Below, one piece after another: positions 32,830 to 42,995 of a stretch of DNA of 64,000 nt (its first letter is position 1; every line of letters begins with the position of its first letter). Origin of the DNA: Scleroderma bovista (Eukaryota > Basidiomycota > Agaricomycetes > Boletales > Sclerodermataceae). A program made the position numbers and the translations under genes. The stretch is from positions 45,049 through 109,048 of the forward strand of contig JAYMGJ010000474.1 of NCBI GenBank assembly GCA_037178675.1, in the 5' to 3' direction. Below the pieces are notes generated by a model. That model had not been told where the DNA came from, searched no databases, and worked only from the letters and a program-made list of their open reading frames with translations.

Positions 32830-32901
32830 GTCTTTTAAGTCACCGAACCAAGTCTATTGATAGTATACAAAAAACTAAATACAATTGTTCTGTCTGACTA
32901 T

Positions 32902-33978
32902 TTACTCGGACTCGCCCTCTCCGTCTTCATCCCCCGACTCCTCGCCTTCCCCGTCCGTCTCATCCGACTCTTGCTGCTCCTCGCTCTCCTCGGGCATCGC
33001 TTTGCCCTTGCCCTTTGGGTCCCTTGCGTCTGCCACCCTCTTTGTCTCCCATGCGACCCCATCCACCTTTCGACCGAGCTTCACCAGCTCCCTGGTGTTG
33101 TGGTCAATCGCAGCCATGAGCTCCCCGAGTCGGCGGTCTAGGACCAGCGCGACTGAGTCTGGCCGATTCGATGGCCCTGCCACTGAGAAGCTTCCCATCG
33201 CCGCCTCGATCTCCTCCGTACTCACGGCGTTCGCGACCGTCTTCCTCGTCCTCTTCCTCTTTTCACCTCCCCTCGGCGACGTGTTCACCTCCGCCGTCTT
33301 CTCGCTCTGCTTCCTTTTCTCTCCACTCGCCGACCGCTCCATCGCCGACGTCAAAACTTCGAAGGTGCACTTGACCTTCGACCGTTGACACCAACCGCAC
33401 GTCGGTGTACGTGCTCCGTCAGCCAGCTCGCACCCACCGCTGTCGCCACTCTGCCGGCATCGGTCACATGGGGGCCTGAACCCCATGATGCCCGTGTTGG
33501 AATGGGCAGTGACCTGTCGCGGCTAACCAAGTAATAAGTCAGCGAAATCAAATTAAAATGATCGGCCACGTACCTTGGCCTTGGGCCCTAGCCCCAACCG
33601 CGCCCTCATCGCCTCGCCAGCCGCTAGCGACTCGGCCTTCTTCCTCGCCCTCACCTCTGCTTCGGCCTTGCGCCTCGCCTTGAAGTCAGCTCGTGCCTTT
33701 TCCTCGGCGATCTTCTTTGCCTGCTCCTCGGCCTTCCGTTTCTCTTCGGCAACTCTCTTCGCCTCCTCCTCAGCCTTCTTCTTCGCAGCCTCCTCTGCCA
33801 ATCTCCTCGCCTCCTGTTCGGCTGCCTGCTTCATCAATCGCTCCCGACGTCTTCGTGATTGCTCGTCGAACTTGGCAATTTGCACCTGTATCGAGTCAGT
33901 CGGTTTCCCTTCCAACTCGGGCGAGGCGGCACGCGTCCAGTCGATGTTGTTGCCGTTGTTGTTGTTTCCAGAAGACAT
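32902..33978 (-). CDS. C1 antisense gene: spliced coiled-coil Zn2Cys6-type protein
   Basis: Exon 1 is 33978-33574 and exon 2 is 33522-32902, with a 51-nt intron starting GTACGT and ending GCTGAC...GGTTAG. An alternative CAG acceptor 9 nt on also keeps frame. The open product is 341 residues. Exon 1: MSSGNNNNGNNIDWTRAASPELEG, then an Ala/Glu/Lys/Arg coil of about 100 residues. Exon 2: PPCDRCRQSGDSGGC...CGWCQRSKVKCTF, a C-x2-C-x8-C-x10-C-x2-C-x6-C cluster with the KVKC typical of Zn2Cys6 proteins. The basic NTSPRGGEKRKRTRK and an acidic Ser/Glu tail follow. DWT-A-SPEL and SPRG-EKRK are shared with the A1 gene. Both converge on pol. Function is inferred only. Confidence 0.75.
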
Positions 33979-34129
33979 GATTAAAGTGAAGTGTTATGGA
34001 AGAGAAAATTTGTTGGGTTACCGTCACCGAAGGCCAGTCTTAAATATGCCCTAACCGATTTTCAAACCCAGACAATGGTCATGCACATTCAGTGTGGAAT
34101 ACGCGTTGCAGCCTCGTGGGCTCGGCCCT
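33979..34129. promoter_or_regulatory. Upstream region of C1 antisense gene
   Basis: This is the presumed promoter. The minus strand has CATATTTAAGAC near 34045, a weak TATA-like motif about 65 nt before the ATG. A conserved CTCGTGGGCTCGGCCC leads into the polypurine tract. Confidence 0.35.
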
Positions 34130-34142
34130 AAGAGGGGGATAC
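34130..34142 (+). other. C1 polypurine tract
   Basis: AAGAGGGGGATAC abuts the 3' LTR. Confidence 0.8.
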
Positions 34143-34768
34143 TGTCACGACCGTGGCATCCAATCACCCTGTACCCTATTGTCCGATCGCGTCCACGCGT
34201 TCGCCGTCCGTCTATTGTATGTACTCCCTTTTCTGTTTCTTTCTATCTGTCCTGTATCACCACCGATCGGTGAGCGCGTTGTCCGTTCTGTCTCCCTGTA
34301 CGATTACCTAATATGTTTCCTTTCTTGTTTCCGGTTACTATACGTTCCCGTCCCGTTGCATTACTAACACAATGTCTATCGGTAAACCAGTTATCGCACT
34401 TAGCGTACTTACTCAGCGCGCAGCGCGGCTGCGCTCGTCATTCGTCGGTAATCCCGACTTCCTGTACATCGCCTCATCCGTTCTACTCAGTATAAATACC
34501 TAGATACTCGGTCTGTTGTAGTTTCAGTTCGAATATCGAATAAGATACTTCTCATCTGTTCTCCCTTTGTGCTCTCGGTCTCTGCCCTCGTACAAGTACT
34601 CGGTCATTGACCGTTTACCCTCAGACACTCCGTACAACCCTTGGTCGGCCTTCCTAATTACTCGGGAAGCACGACTACGCTACGCAGCATCTCGGTCTTA
34701 CCGCTAGGCCAACCTCTGACCCCCAGACCCCTCATAGAGATCAGATCGGTGAAGAACCGGTCTTGACA
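34143..34768 (+). repeat. C1 3' LTR (LTR-C)
   Basis: It is 626 bp, TGTCACGACC to GGTCTTGACA, and includes its own TATAAATA and AGTTCGAATAT. GTGGG follows. Confidence 0.93.
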
Positions 34769-34799
34769 GTGGGAGAGTAGAGAGTCTGAGGCAAAAATA

Positions 34800-35045
34800 T
34801 GTAGCAGCAACCAGTAGTTGTTACTATGGACGACAATACACTAAGATCTCAGTGCACAATTGCCAGACTAAAAATCTGTTATTGAGAGAGAGACAGAAGG
34901 GAAATTTTACAGCGGAGCAACTACTTATAATATGAGGCGGGAATACTCGGAATGATATATTGTATGGCAACATACGTGTAAGGGCTGAACGTCCTCTCAT
35001 GACAGTTCAGCCGAGTCTGAATGATTGAATGTCTCGTTCGTCACA
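34800..35045 (-). repeat. Element O 5' LTR
   Basis: It is 246 bp and pairs with 379-624, with about 18 differences, nearly all transitions and mostly at CpG. ATAGG follows at 35046-35050. Confidence 0.9.
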
Positions 35046-35050
35046 ATAGG

Positions 35051-35436
35051 CCTCAGAGGCCCTTCCAGATTTTGAGGGTTCCTGCCAACCCCAAAGATGG
35101 ATGGCCCTTCTCTGTGAGCATTTTCACTGATACTCCACTATCTACTGGGATAATCCTGTGCACCTTGCATGACCTTTTTATGAACTACACACAGACTTAA
35201 CCTCCTCATTATGAGGGTGTCATTATCCATTGCATGATGGTTTTCAAACAGTATTCCAACCATTCATGGATGCTTTGTCATGACTGCATGACACCTCCTG
35301 ACTCTGCAAGGCCTCTAGTCTGTTATAGACTCAAGTCCAATCACAATCGCACACCTTCGATGCTACATATCCATCTCCACTCCAACAATTGACACTCCGT
35401 CCTCTTTTAGTAAATAGTTCCATGCCTATGCCTCCC
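35051..35436. repeat. Right flank of O, fragment of an unclassified repeat
   Basis: 35289-35400 matches 42892-42997 (both contain GGCCTCTAGTCTGTTATAGA). 35208-35250 resembles 39988-40030 (GAGGGTGT-ATTATCCAT). So this is dispersed repeat sequence, with no coding frame. The family is unknown. Confidence 0.55.
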
Positions 35437-37197
35437 ATCAGGAAATTGAAGAAGAAAAGATAATTCATTATAACCCTACCATGCAATGGATCAGGCTATA
35501 GTGTCATATTGATGCATCAATCAATGACAACTATAGGGCACCTGTGATGCAAGAACAACTAGGACTAGCTTTGGGTTTTCTGCATCACTAGTCCTGATGC
35601 AATCCATCCCCTTTAGGTTCCCTTCCCCACACAATCCCCAATTGGTTTTTCCTTCCCCTGTCCGCATTTTAGATGATTACATAAACCTTCCAAAAGCACC
35701 ACTACTCCCAAAACATGTCCATATTTAGTCAATAGCTGAATTACAATATTTCCACCTTTGTCCCCAGCCTCCCCAGCCCTTCTGGGCTCTATCCCTAGCT
35801 ATATACACCACATGTATGTAATATAAGTATATTAGACCATCATTGAGTGCCCTGTTGAGTGTACTGAGGGAAATGAATGGCTGGAAAGTGTGCTATGGGG
35901 AAAAAACACAAAAAGTGAACAATTTTTTGATATATTGAACATATCTATCTGGTAAGTGTGTCCCCTTCAAGGGTATATAGGTGGCTAAAACATATCCAAA
36001 GCTCATTGGATGGGATGGGGTGCTTCAAGTGTAGTGACATCATCACTTCCTGCCTGTATTACAGCAAAGAAAATTGTTTCTAGGGCTTCTGTGGCTGTAC
36101 ATATCATGGGACATGGTGAGGGGGACTATATTAGATGTATATACTGTCACTGGACCATCCAGTGAGTAACCAATGGGCTCTAGATAGCTGCACAAAAATT
36201 TAGGGGTAAAATCACAAAAAGAGTTCGCATTTTTGATACATTCAGCATAGACACTTGAAAGGTACATCCCCTTCAAGGTCTAATATGTACCTAGGACATG
36301 TGCAAAGCTCATTGACCGGAGTAAAGCCCCTGGGGAGCTGTACCATATTCTTCTCCTCCAGGTATGTCACTATATACTGTACTTATCATTGGTATTGGTG
36401 GCCCAGTAATTGTTTAAATGGGTTGTACTATACTATAACCAATATAACATATCATAGAATGGGGGACTGAGTGCTCCAAGGATGGCCAAGAGAAGCAACA
36501 CCAATATTGTGGAAATAGGAGGTATGTCTGTTCTCAGAGTAAGTATTGCTATTCTGACTATCTAGAGATCTTTGTAATAGTATATAGCAGTTGGGTATAC
36601 ATCCCCAAGATCACAGGTCGAGTGGATGGAGCTGTGGAAGTGAAATAAACCAAGAGTGTGGGAAAGTGTCCACAAAAATGTGGAGACTTTGAAAACATAT
36701 CAAAAACATGCAACATTACACCACACACAACATTTGGTGCTCTATGAATGATACCACTTAGTTTTTATTGCACCAGGAGGCTGAATATATGTTATATCAT
36801 ATGTCCAATGGGTATCAAATGTCCAAAATGCGAAAATGTGCACAATGACACTCCACTCAATGGTTACACTGCAGTGGAAGAGATCTATACATCAAATTAC
36901 TGGTTCAGGTATTTTGGCATGCTAAGGAGGGTGTATTTTTCTTCAAAAGAGCTGTATTACATGTTAGAATCCAAGTGGTATCATTCATTGAGCACCAAAT
37001 GTTGTGTGTGGTGTACTGTTGCATGTTTTTGATATGTTTTCAAAGTCTCTGCATTTTTGCAGACACTTTCCCATGCCCCTGGTATGTTTATTTCACTTCC
37101 ACAGCTCCATCCCCTTGACCTGTGACCTTGGGGATGTATACCCAACTGCTATATATTATTACAAAGATCTCTAGATAGTTAGAATAGCAATACCTAC

Positions 37198-37921
37198 CAC
37201 CACAAGCATTTCTCAATGTTTCATGACAAAACATTGTAAAAAAAATAGAAGAGATACTCTTTTATTTTACAATTTTGTTCAACAAAAAAGACAAATATGA
37301 TACAGCATTATTTTTGTCATTTTTGTATCAAGACATGATTTGAGATCATTTGTTATGTTGGGACTATAAAATATTTAACCTTTTTCTTCTGCCTGTTCCT
37401 TGCAAAACAAATAAAGAACAAACAATGTAACTTTTCTCATAGCAAGTATTTCAGTATGTTTTATCAGAAATAAGACACCATATTATTGTTGAAAGCATGT
37501 TGAGGGAAAAAACTAAAATTTTCTTCAGGAAACATGATTGTTCCTGGATGCTGATTGGCTGGCTAGAGTGTTATGACCAAAAATATATAGCATATTTCCT
37601 AAGCATTTATTCTTGTGGAATAGGGTATCTTTTGATCCTATTTTTCACTGCAGAAAATTGAAAATGTCTGCTGTGAGAAAAGTTACATTGTATTTTCATT
37701 TTCTTTATTTGTTGTCCAAGGGACAGGCAGAAGAAAAAGGTTAAATTTTTGTAGTCCAAACATAAAAAATGATCTCAAATCATGTTTTCACACAAAAATG
37801 ACAAACATAATGCTGTATATTACGTGTTTTTTTTGTTAAACAAAATTGTAAATAAAAGAGTATTTCTTTCCTCTATTTTTTACAATGTTTTGTCATGAAA
37901 CATTGAAAAATGCTTGCAGTG
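37198..37921. mobile_element. CACTA-like MITE, copy 2
   Basis: It is 724 bp, CACCACAAGC to GCTTGCAGTG, with TAC duplicated at 37195-37197 and 37922-37924. Its arms match copy 1. It sits in the right arm of the foldback. The left arm shows the empty site. Confidence 0.85.
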
Positions 37922-38579
37922 TACTCTGAGAACAAATATACCTCCTATTTCCACAATATTGATGTTGCTTCTCTTGGTCATCCTTGGAGCACTCAGTCCC
38001 CCATTCTATGACATATTATATTGGTTATAGTATAGTACAACCCATTTAAACAATCACTGGGCCACCAATACCAATGATAAGTACAGTATATAGTGACATA
38101 CCTGGAGGAGAAGAATATGGTACAGCTTCCCAGGGGCTTTACTCCGGTCAATGAGCTTTGCACATGTCCTAGGTACATATTAGACCTTGAAGGGGATGTA
38201 CCTTTCAAGTGTCTATGCTGAATGTATCAAAAATGCGAACTCTTTTTGTGATTTTACCCCTAAATTTTTGTGCAGCTATCTAGAGCCCATTGGTTACTCA
38301 CTGGATGGTCCAGTGACAGTATATACATCTAATATAGTCCCCCTCACCATGTCCCATGATATGTACAGCCACAGAAGCCCTAGAAACAAATTTCTTTGCT
38401 GTAATACAGGCAGGAAGTGATGATGTCACTGCACTTGAAGCACCCCATCCCATCCAATGAGCTTTGGATATGTTTTAGCCACATATATACCCTTGAAGGG
38501 GACACACTTACCAGATAGATATGTTCAATATATCAAAAAATTGTTCACTTTTTTTTGTTTTTTCCCCATAGCACACTTT

Positions 38580-38855
38580 GTTGGTATTGAGTGTTTGTGC
38601 ACTCTTATTGTGCTTATGGACACCTTTTTGGGTGATTACTTCAGCTCTTTCCTTTATTAGTTGATCACCTGATTTGTGGCTTGTGTTTTCCTATGTTTCT
38701 CTTTGTTTGCTTTGTTTGTATAGTTGAAATTTTCATGCCCAGAGTCTCTTCTCTTCAGTCTCTGACACTGGGCACTAGGTCTGTATCCTGTAGCTATCCT
38801 CTGAATTTAGTCTCTGACACTGGGCACTAGTGTCCTCCTTTGTGGTTTATCTGAA
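38580..38855. mobile_element. 276-bp insertion with 8-bp target duplication
   Basis: CACACTTT occurs at 38572-38579 and 38856-38863. The opposite foldback arm has only one copy and lacks the 276 bp between, so this is a clean insertion. The interior contains TCTCTGACACTGGGCACTAG twice. There are no clear inverted ends. An 8-bp duplication would fit a hAT-type element, but this is unproven. Confidence 0.65.
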
Positions 38856-39539
38856 CACACTTTCCAGCCATTCATTTCCCTTAGTACACTCAACAGGGCA
38901 CTCAATGATGGTCTAATATACTTATATTACATACATGTGGTGTATATAGCTAGGGATAGAGCCCAGAAGGGCTGGGGAGGCTGGGGACAAAGGTGGAAAT
39001 ATTGTAATTCAGCTATTGACTAAATATGGACATGTTTTGGGAGTAGTGGCGCTTTTGGAAGGTTTATGTAATCATCTAAAATGCGGACAAGGGAAGGAAA
39101 AACCAATTGGGGATTGTGTGGGGAAGGGAACCTAAAGGGGATGGATTGCATCAGGACTAGTGATGCAGAAAACCCAAAGCTAGTCCTAGTTGTTCTTGCA
39201 TCACAGGTGCCCTATAGTTGTCATAAGTGATGCATCCGGAGGACAGGTTATGGTGAATGGATAATGCTAGATATGATCAGATATGACCAGGTAATTGATT
39301 ATCACCCTACAAAAAACTTCTGCCAGAGATTATAATGGATTATCTTTTCTTCCCCATTTTCCTGATGCTGGTTATTGTATGCTTCTGTTCTGTTTCTGTT
39401 CCTGTTTTCCTTTGTTCCCAATTTAGATTAGATCTGATTACTCATTGCTGTGATCCATTAACCTTTTGATCTGTTATGCTTATCTCTGATCTCCATTCTG
39501 TGTATCTTACTCATCCATTTGTCATCTGCAGACTCTTAC

Positions 39540-39900
39540 CTACATCTCCACTATGTCTATCCTCTGCTTCTCGGTTACTGTACATATCCAATGTAAAGTA
39601 TAAGTACTCCACATGCTGAGGGGATTGTTCCTCAGTTCGAATATCAGCTTGAATACTTCCTGCAAACTCATCTTCATCCTCCTCCATCTCCTCTGCCTCC
39701 TGGCAACTCCAACCTTCATTGGACCTCCATTTCTCTGTCCCTTTGTCCTTCAAAATACGTGGATGCATGTATCACAAGGGCACAGCACATACACTGAAGC
39801 CAAGTCCTCAACACCTCCACAATCTCTCTACCTGTCCTCAACAACCCTTTGGACTTATCTCTGCTTGCATCGGAGTTCGTCAGAGGAACCAGTTCTGACA
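39540..39900 (+). repeat. LTR-D, 3' part of an LTR
   Basis: It is inverted relative to 45803-46135. It has a TATAAG box at 39599, then AGTTCGAATAT at 39634-39644 (35 nt later), the same start motif as LTR-C, and ends GAACCAGTTCTGACA. Its upstream limit is unclear and no internal region is attached. Confidence 0.65.
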
Positions 39901-40415
39901 TGCTTTGACCTTCTGTTTCTTTTGGATTAGCAGTACTTTCCATAGTACAAGATATTTCATATGTTTTCCAGAATGGTTTCAACATCATCTTGAGGGTGTT
40001 ATTATCCATCATGTGATGGTTTCTAAACTATGTCTTGACCATGGACAGAGGCTCAGATCTTCTGTTTCTTCTTTAATTTGCTGGACTCTTCATACTCCTA
40101 AGTAATATGTTTTCCAGATTGAATTGAGCATTATTTTCATTCATCAGCAAACCAACCCTCCCCTGGACAGTACTGGACAGCTGTCCCAGAACCCCAGCTC
40201 TCCCAGCAAGGTACCTAACTGGCTAGCACTGGACAGACTGTTCCAGTACTTGTCCCAGGCTGTTCCAGAAGCACTTGTCCAACCCAACAGCACCAATACC
40301 TTTACTGTCTGTACTTAGTTTATCACCACCTTAATTCACTCAATGTTCAAGTTAATCAATTTTATATTAATTATGTACAATACAAAGACTAAATATTATA
40401 TACACTAAGGGCTGT
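39901..40415. other. Intergenic stretch with two related 60-bp segments
   Basis: CTTCTGTTTCTT...ATATGTTTTCCAGA occurs twice (about 39910-39972 and 40058-40122). 40140-40300 has repeated CTGGACAG-type motifs. I see no gene. Confidence 0.45.
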
Positions 40416-40846
40416 TGTTGTTGTCAATGACGGTGGTGGTCGACACTGGTGGTGGCCACATCATTGTTGATGGTGGTTGTGGTCAACACTGGTGGTGGTT
40501 GTGTCGTGGTCGATGGTGGTAGGTGTGTCATTGCACTGGTGGTGGTGGTGGCATCATTGGTTGTTGTTGTTGTTGTTGTTGATGGTGGTGGTAGTCGCAT
40601 CATTGTGCTGGTGGTGGTAGTGGCTGCGTCGTCGATGCAGGTGGGGGGTGGGCGTCATTGCTGGTGGTGGCCATGTCATCAACACTGGTGGTTGTGGTCG
40701 CATCATTGTTGTCAATGCTGGTGGGGTGGTAATGGTGGCCATGTCGATGCTGGTGGTGGTAGCCGCACCGTCATCAATGTTGGTGGTGGTCGCATCGGTG
40801 CTGGTGGTGGTCACGTCGATGCTAGTGGTGGGGTGGTGGTGAGCCA
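40416..40846. repeat. GGT/TGT-rich low-complexity tract
   Basis: This is irregular GTGGTGG/GTTGTTG sequence. The apparent Val/Gly-rich and His/Thr-rich frames on the two strands are products of base composition. A complementary CCA-rich tract lies at 41150-41540. Confidence 0.75.
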
Positions 40847-40986
40847 ATCAGGGAAATTTTGAGAGAAAGATAATCTATTATAATCATCAAAGGGGGGTTG
40901 ATAATGATAGTTATGAGATTATAATCCATTGTCAACCCCCCTTTGGTGATTATAATGGATTACCTTTCCCTCAAAATTTCCCTGAT
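40847..40986. mobile_element. 140-bp palindromic MITE
   Basis: ATCAGGGAAATTTTGAG at the left and its inverted match CTCAAAATTTCCCTGAT at the right. The arms are complementary almost to the centre (AAAGGGGGGTTG against CAACCCCCCTTT). Its ends resemble the tips of the foldback element at 35437-39366, suggesting a shared mobilising enzyme. The target duplication is unclear. Confidence 0.7.
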
Positions 40987-41149
40987 GCGATGGCTGTTGG
41001 GTGGTGGTGGAAGACAGAAAAGATAAGAATGAACTTGGAGAAATTTTTGAAGTGTGGGTGTGTGCACGTGTTTGTGTATATGATTATATCAGCATGTTTA
41101 ACTACAGTACCAATAATTCCTAATAGTATTTACCACCTCATTACACGCC

Positions 41150-41545
41150 TCACGGACAGACCATCACCATCACCAGCGTCGTCAATGTGACCACCACCAG
41201 CAATGACGACGATGACCCCACCATGGAAGGTGGACGATGGTGATGGCACCAATCACCACCATCAGCGTCAACAATACCAACCACCACCACCCCCACCAGC
41301 AGCGTCGTCGGCCAGACAACAACAACAACAGGTAGGCCACCACCACCCACCACCACCACTCCACCACCAGTGTCAACAGCCACCACCAACATGACAATGA
41401 TGACGACCCCCACCATCAATGCTGACCACAATGACAACAACAACAACAGCCCCCACCACCATCCCCAGCCTCAATGGTGGCCACCAATGACAACAACAAC
41501 AAACCCCTGTCACCATCCCCAGCATCAACGCAACATATATTATTT
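41150..41545. repeat. CCA/CAA-rich low-complexity tract
   Basis: This is irregular ACCACC/ACAACA sequence, broadly the inverse of 40416-40846. No gene. Confidence 0.75.
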
Positions 41546-42099
41546 AGTTATTCATGATGTATTTTGTAGTTTTCAATAGAACTAATATACTTATTTTTTT
41601 TTACTCTACCAAATACTTGGATGGAGTGACCAGTGGGAACCAGACTGGCATGGAGTTGGACAGACTGACACAGAGTTGGACAGGCTGGGCGGTCTGCTAA
41701 GCACTGTCAAGTGCTGTCAGCTCAACTAATTGGAAGGGCTGGTTTGCTGATGTTGTGCTGCACTAAATATAAGTCCTGCAACCTCTACATAACATACATG
41801 GTATGGTATAGAATGTAAGACATCAATTCAGGTGCACTGTAGGAGGGATGAGAGCACACATGAAAAGAGAATTGGAAAGTGGTGTGCACACAAAGTAACT
41901 GGAGTAGTCCATTAGATCAAGCATTCTGTTGGGTATCCTGGTGTTGCACTTCCTTGTCACCTCCAGAATCATTTTGGGGGTGTTCACTGAGTAAGACCAT
42001 CAGCAAAACCATAAGTTGCTGTGCCAAGCTGTGCTGAGCTGTACAGCCAGCTACAGTTCCCATGGTGATACAGATGGGTCCCCATTTGTACAGCACTGT
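41546..42099. other. Intergenic stretch, nothing recognised
   Basis: It contains several GGACAGACTG/GTTGGACAG repeats near 41650 and otherwise unremarkable sequence. Confidence 0.45.
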
Positions 42100-42823
42100 C
42101 ACTGCAAGCATTTCTCAATGTTTCATGACAAAATATCGTTAAAAAAATAGAAGTAAGAGATACTCTTTTATTTAAAAATTTGTTCAACAAAAAAGCAAAA
42201 TATCATGCAGCATTATCTTTATCATTTTTGTGTCAAGACATGATTCGAGATCATTTCTTATGTTGGGACTATAAAATATTTAACCTTTTCTTCTGCCTGT
42301 TCCTTGCAAAACAAATAAAGAAAAGACAATGTAACTTTTCTCATAGCAAGTATTTCAGCATGTGTTATTAAAAATAAGATACCATATTATTCTTGAAAAC
42401 ATGTTAAAAGAAAGAATAAATTTTCCTTCAAGAAATATCATTGTTCCTGGATGCTGATTGGCTGGCTAGAGTGTTATGACCAAAAACATATAGCATATTT
42501 CCTAAACATTTATTTTTGTGGAATAGAGTGTCTTTTGATTCAATTTTGCACTGCAGAAAATTGAAAATGCTTGCTGTAAGAAAAGTTACATTGACATTTC
42601 TTTATTTGTTCTGCAAGGGACAGGTAGAAGAAAAAGGTTAAATATTTTATAGTCTCAACATAAGAAACAATCTCAAATCATGTCTTGACACAAAAATGAC
42701 AAAGATAATGCCGTATGATATTTGGCTTTTTTGTTGAACAAAATTGTAAATAAAAGAGTATCTCTTTTTTCTATTTTTTTTTTACAATGTTTTGTCATAA
42801 AACATTGGGAAATGCTTGCAGTG
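42100..42823. mobile_element. CACTA-like MITE, copy 3
   Basis: It is 724 bp, CACTGCAAGC to GCTTGCAGTG, with TGT duplicated at 42097-42099 and 42824-42826. Same arms as copies 1 and 2. Confidence 0.87.
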
Positions 42824-42826
42824 TGT

Positions 42827-42995
42827 GACAGTGCCGTACAGATTGTGACACAATCTTGGGTCCTGTATGCATGTCACGACTGTGTGACACTGCCAGACTC
42901 TGCAAGGCCTCTAGTCTGTTATAGACTCAAGTTTGATCACAATCAGACACCTCCAACACTATGTATCCATCTCTGCTCTGACAATTGATGCTCTG
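42827..42995. repeat. Fragment of the unclassified repeat also at 35289-35400
   Basis: It shares the GCAAGGCCTCTAGTCTGTTA block and about 100 bp around it. It is cut by LTR-B2 at 42996, where the other copy continues uninterrupted. Confidence 0.6.

Larger units (their letters stand above)
27136..34773 (+). mobile_element. Ty3/gypsy chromovirus C1 (family C), full length
   Basis: LTRs at 27141-27741 and 34143-34768 are flanked by a perfect GTGGG duplication (27136-27140 and 34769-34773). It is inserted in the leader of element O. The gene order is gag, pol with chromodomain, antisense zinc-cluster gene, as in A1. Many CpG sites remain, so it is younger than O or C2. Pol has one TGA and one frameshift. 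Confidence 0.95.
374..35050 (-). mobile_element. Outer Ty3/gypsy chromovirus O, 34.7 kb because of nested insertions
   Basis: Two 246-bp direct repeats (379-624 and 34800-35045) with TG...CA ends are flanked on their outer sides by ATAGG (374-378 and 35046-35050), a perfect 5-bp target duplication. Between them, on the minus strand and in the expected order, are gag (26941-24200), protease and reverse transcriptase start (24199-22772), reverse transcriptase and RNase H (22134-20461), integrase zinc region (12740-12466) and integrase core plus chromodomain (3491-2206). A G-rich polypurine tract lies next to the 3' LTR. The insertions at 3492-12465, 12741-20460, 22135-22771 and 27141-34768 account for most of the length. 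The two LTRs differ at about 18 of 246 positions, almost all transitions, so O is the oldest layer and is inactive. Confidence 0.9.
35437..39366. mobile_element. Giant foldback element with 1.25-kb inverted arms
   Basis: The left arm 35510-36760 is the inverted complement of 36972-39237 once two later insertions are removed (37198-37924 and 38580-38863). The corrected arm lengths are about 1251 and 1255 bp. The spacer is 211 bp. The ends are ATCAGGAAA...GATAATTCATTATAA and its inverted match ending TTTTCCTGAT at 39366. Mirror frames in both arms (such as 36043-36276 and 38187-38420) result from the symmetry and are not genes. I saw no transposase and no clear target duplication. Confidence 0.8.

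Noticed and set aside
36043..36276. 77-residue frame repeated at 38187-38420
   Set aside because: The two frames are mirror images from the foldback arms. Conservation between them reflects arm identity, not coding selection.
40449..40862. Val/Gly-rich frame and opposite His/Thr-rich frame as genes
   Set aside because: They reflect GGT/ACC composition in a low-complexity tract. No start context, domain or conservation.
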